DNA of 22,870 nucleotides from DASPKO01 sp035628055 (GTDB lineage: Bacteria > Planctomycetota > Phycisphaerae > Phycisphaerales > UBA1924): NCBI GenBank assembly GCA_035628055.1, contig DASPKO010000235.1, positions 1 to 22,870 of the forward strand. The letters are read 5' to 3'. The notes under the pieces were generated by a model, which saw only the letters and a list, made by a program, of their open reading frames with translations, did no database searches and had not been told where the DNA came from. Both the position numbers and the translations under genes were made by a program. The first letter of the stretch is position 1. Every line of letters starts with the position of its first letter. Below, in pieces: positions 21,437 to 22,870 of the stretch.

Positions 21437-22870
21437 CTAGCCCAGGAGCTGGAGCACCTGCTGGCTCTGCTGGTTCGCCAGGCCCAGGACGCTGGTCGCC
21501 GTAGTGGTGAGGATCTGGGCCCGCGTCAGGGCCGTGGTCTCCTTGGCAAAGTCGGCGTCGCGGATCGTGGACTCGCTGGCGGTGAGGTTCTCGACCGCGG
21601 TCTGCAGCGAGCGGACGTTGGTCTGCAGCGTGTTGCGCTCGAAGGCGCCCAGGCGCCCCCGGATGATCGCGACCTCGTCGGTGGCGGCCTGGAGGATGTC
21701 GCTGGCGCTGGCGAAGTTGCGGCTGTTGAGGTCGTTGGCGCCGCCCGACTTCAGGCTCGAGAGGAAGTGGAGCTCGTCGCCGATGAGCGTGCCCCCGAGC
21801 CGCGAGGCCGCGATCGAGGCGATGCCGATGTTGATCTGCTGGCTGGCGTTGATCTCGCCCCCGAGCTGGTACAGCGCCCCGCCCCCGGTGATGTAGAAGG
21901 TGGAGGTGGAGTTGTTCGCGGTGGCGAAGTCCTGGTCGAGCAGCAGCTCGATGCTCAGGGAGGTGCTGTTGTGCAGGGCGATGCTCAGGCCCTTGCCGGT
22001 GCCGAGCGTCCCGTTGACCACCGCCGAGACGTCGCGCCCGTGGTCGTCGTTCGAGGGGGTGAGCTGGGCGACCAGCGCCGCGTCGGAGAAGCTGAAGGTG
22101 GCGGGCACGGAGGCGTTGTTGGCCAGCTCGAAGGTCTGGAAGAAATCGCCGCTGTCGCTGAGCCGCTTCACCGAGACGAAGGCGTCGGAGCCGAAGCTGG
22201 CGGAGCTGAAGACCAGGCCCGAGGCGGCGTTGGCGGGGTTGATCAGGGCGGCCTTGACGCCGGTCCCCTCGGTGAAGCTGTTGATGGCCGCGGCGACGTC
22301 GGAGAGGAGTTGCCCGGAGAGGAACTGGAGCACCTGCACCCCGTTGGAGCCGGCGATCTCGAGGGTGAGCGAGGAGAGGAGGCGCCCGTTCATGGCGGGG
22401 GCGGCGGGATAGTCGCCGCGCATGTAGAGGTTGGCGGTCTGGGCGGAGGCGACGACGTCGACGTCGACGCGGACGTTGGCCTGGCCCGCGAAGTTGGCCC
22501 CGTGGACCTGGGCCTTGGAGATGTCGGCGCTGACCAGCCCGGAGAGGACGTAGTCGAGCTCGCCGTTGAGGAGCTTGAGCCCGCCGAAGCTGGTGGAGTT
22601 GCTGATGCGGGTGATCGACTCGATGGCCGAGTCGATCTGGAGCTGGTTGGCGGTGCGCTCGGCGTCGGAGAGGGCGCCGGTGTTGGAGGCCTCGACGACC
22701 AGGGCCTTGATCGAGTTGAGCAGGTCGCCCACCTCGGCCAGCGAGCCCTCGGCGGTGGCGATCACCGAGCTGGCGCGCTCGGAGTTGGAGACGGCCTGGT
22801 TGAGCCCGGAGATCTCGGCGCGCAGGCGCTCGGAGATGATCAGCCCGGCGGGGTTGTCCGCCCCGCGGTT
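21437..22870 (-). CDS. fliC: Second flagellin (5' end beyond the window)
   Basis: Visible are 477 residues plus the stop; the frame stays open to the last base of the window, starting with NRGADNPAGLIISERL, so only about 35-40 N-terminal residues are missing. The D1 region (ISNSTSFGGLKLLNG and before), a central variable region with a FYITGGGALYQLGG block, and the C-terminus (IIRGRLGAFERNT, IRDADFAKETTALTRAQIL, ending VLQLLG) mirror the neighbouring flagellin. The middle differs strongly in sequence. It is therefore a diverged paralogue, not a recent duplicate. It is closed by its own terminator at 21353-21384, so the two filament proteins can be expressed separately. Confidence 0.96.
   Translation of the reverse strand, partial: NRGADNPAGLIISERLRAEISGLNQAVSNSERASSVIATAEGSLAEVGDLLNSIKALVVEASNTGALSDAERTANQLQIDSAIESITRISNSTSFGGLKLLNGELDYVLSGLVSADISKAQVHGANFAGQANVRVDVDVVASAQTANLYMRGDYPAAPAMNGRLLSSLTLEIAGSNGVQVLQFLSGQLLSDVAAAINSFTEGTGVKAALINPANAASGLVFSSASFGSDAFVSVKRLSDSGDFFQTFELANNASVPATFSFSDAALVAQLTPSNDDHGRDVSAVVNGTLGTGKGLSIALHNSTSLSIELLLDQDFATANNSTSTFYITGGGALYQLGGEINASQQINIGIASIAASRLGGTLIGDELHFLSSLKSGGANDLNSRNFASASDILQAATDEVAIIRGRLGAFERNTLQTNVRSLQTAVENLTASESTIRDADFAKETTALTRAQILTTTATSVLGLANQQSQQVLQLLG

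Noticed and set aside
1..22870. tRNA, rRNA, CRISPR, insertion sequence or att site
   Set aside because: Reading both strands by eye showed no cloverleaf, no spaced repeat array, no transposase and no target-site duplication. The xerD gene belongs to the housekeeping type, not to a phage or island integrase.

Overview
The window is high-GC DNA with dense, often overlapping genes. It looks like a chromosomal segment of a motile planctomycete, most likely class Phycisphaerae. Four things point there: two secreted proteins ending in paired dockerin-type calcium loops followed by a terminal Cys, a prepilin-like protein with the H-X9-DG C-terminal motif typical of Planctomycetes, two flagellins with a large central insert, and a Rho factor with a long disordered N-terminal extension. 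No database search was possible, so the taxonomic call rests on recalled family features.

Left part, plus strand (66-8842): a secreted dockerin-type protein ends in a strong intrinsic terminator (964-996). After it comes a run of five close-spaced genes. These are a type IV pilin-like/pseudopilin protein, a membrane sensor histidine kinase, an NtrC-family sigma-54 activator that overlaps the kinase, a second secreted dockerin-type protein that overlaps the activator (ATGA), and a CHASE-domain histidine kinase 53 bp later. Together they look like an envelope-sensing and transcription-control module tied to secreted or surface proteins. The functional link is inferred from gene order.

Middle part, minus strand (9137-16266): the gene order in the direction of transcription is rho, a small three-helix membrane protein, a large secreted TPR-like protein, a flippase-like polytopic membrane protein, and then a YhbH/YeaH (DUF444) VWA-like protein. 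The first three junctions are 4-bp GTGA overlaps or direct abutment, so these genes should be translationally coupled. rho has a leader of about 300 nt with a plausible extended -10 promoter.

Right part, minus strand (16613-22870): a tight cluster carries xerD, hpt, and a gene fusing a membrane bacterial-PH domain to dephospho-CoA kinase (CoaE). Upstream of it are two flagellin genes, the outer one cut by the window edge. Each flagellin gene ends in its own intrinsic terminator, and the inner one has a structured leader of about 200 nt. The plus-strand and minus-strand blocks converge at 8842/9137.

I saw no rRNA, tRNA, CRISPR array, transposase or clear mobile element. The observations most worth following up are the PH-CoaE fusion, the coupled uncharacterised trio behind rho, and the pseudopilin/two-component/dockerin cluster.
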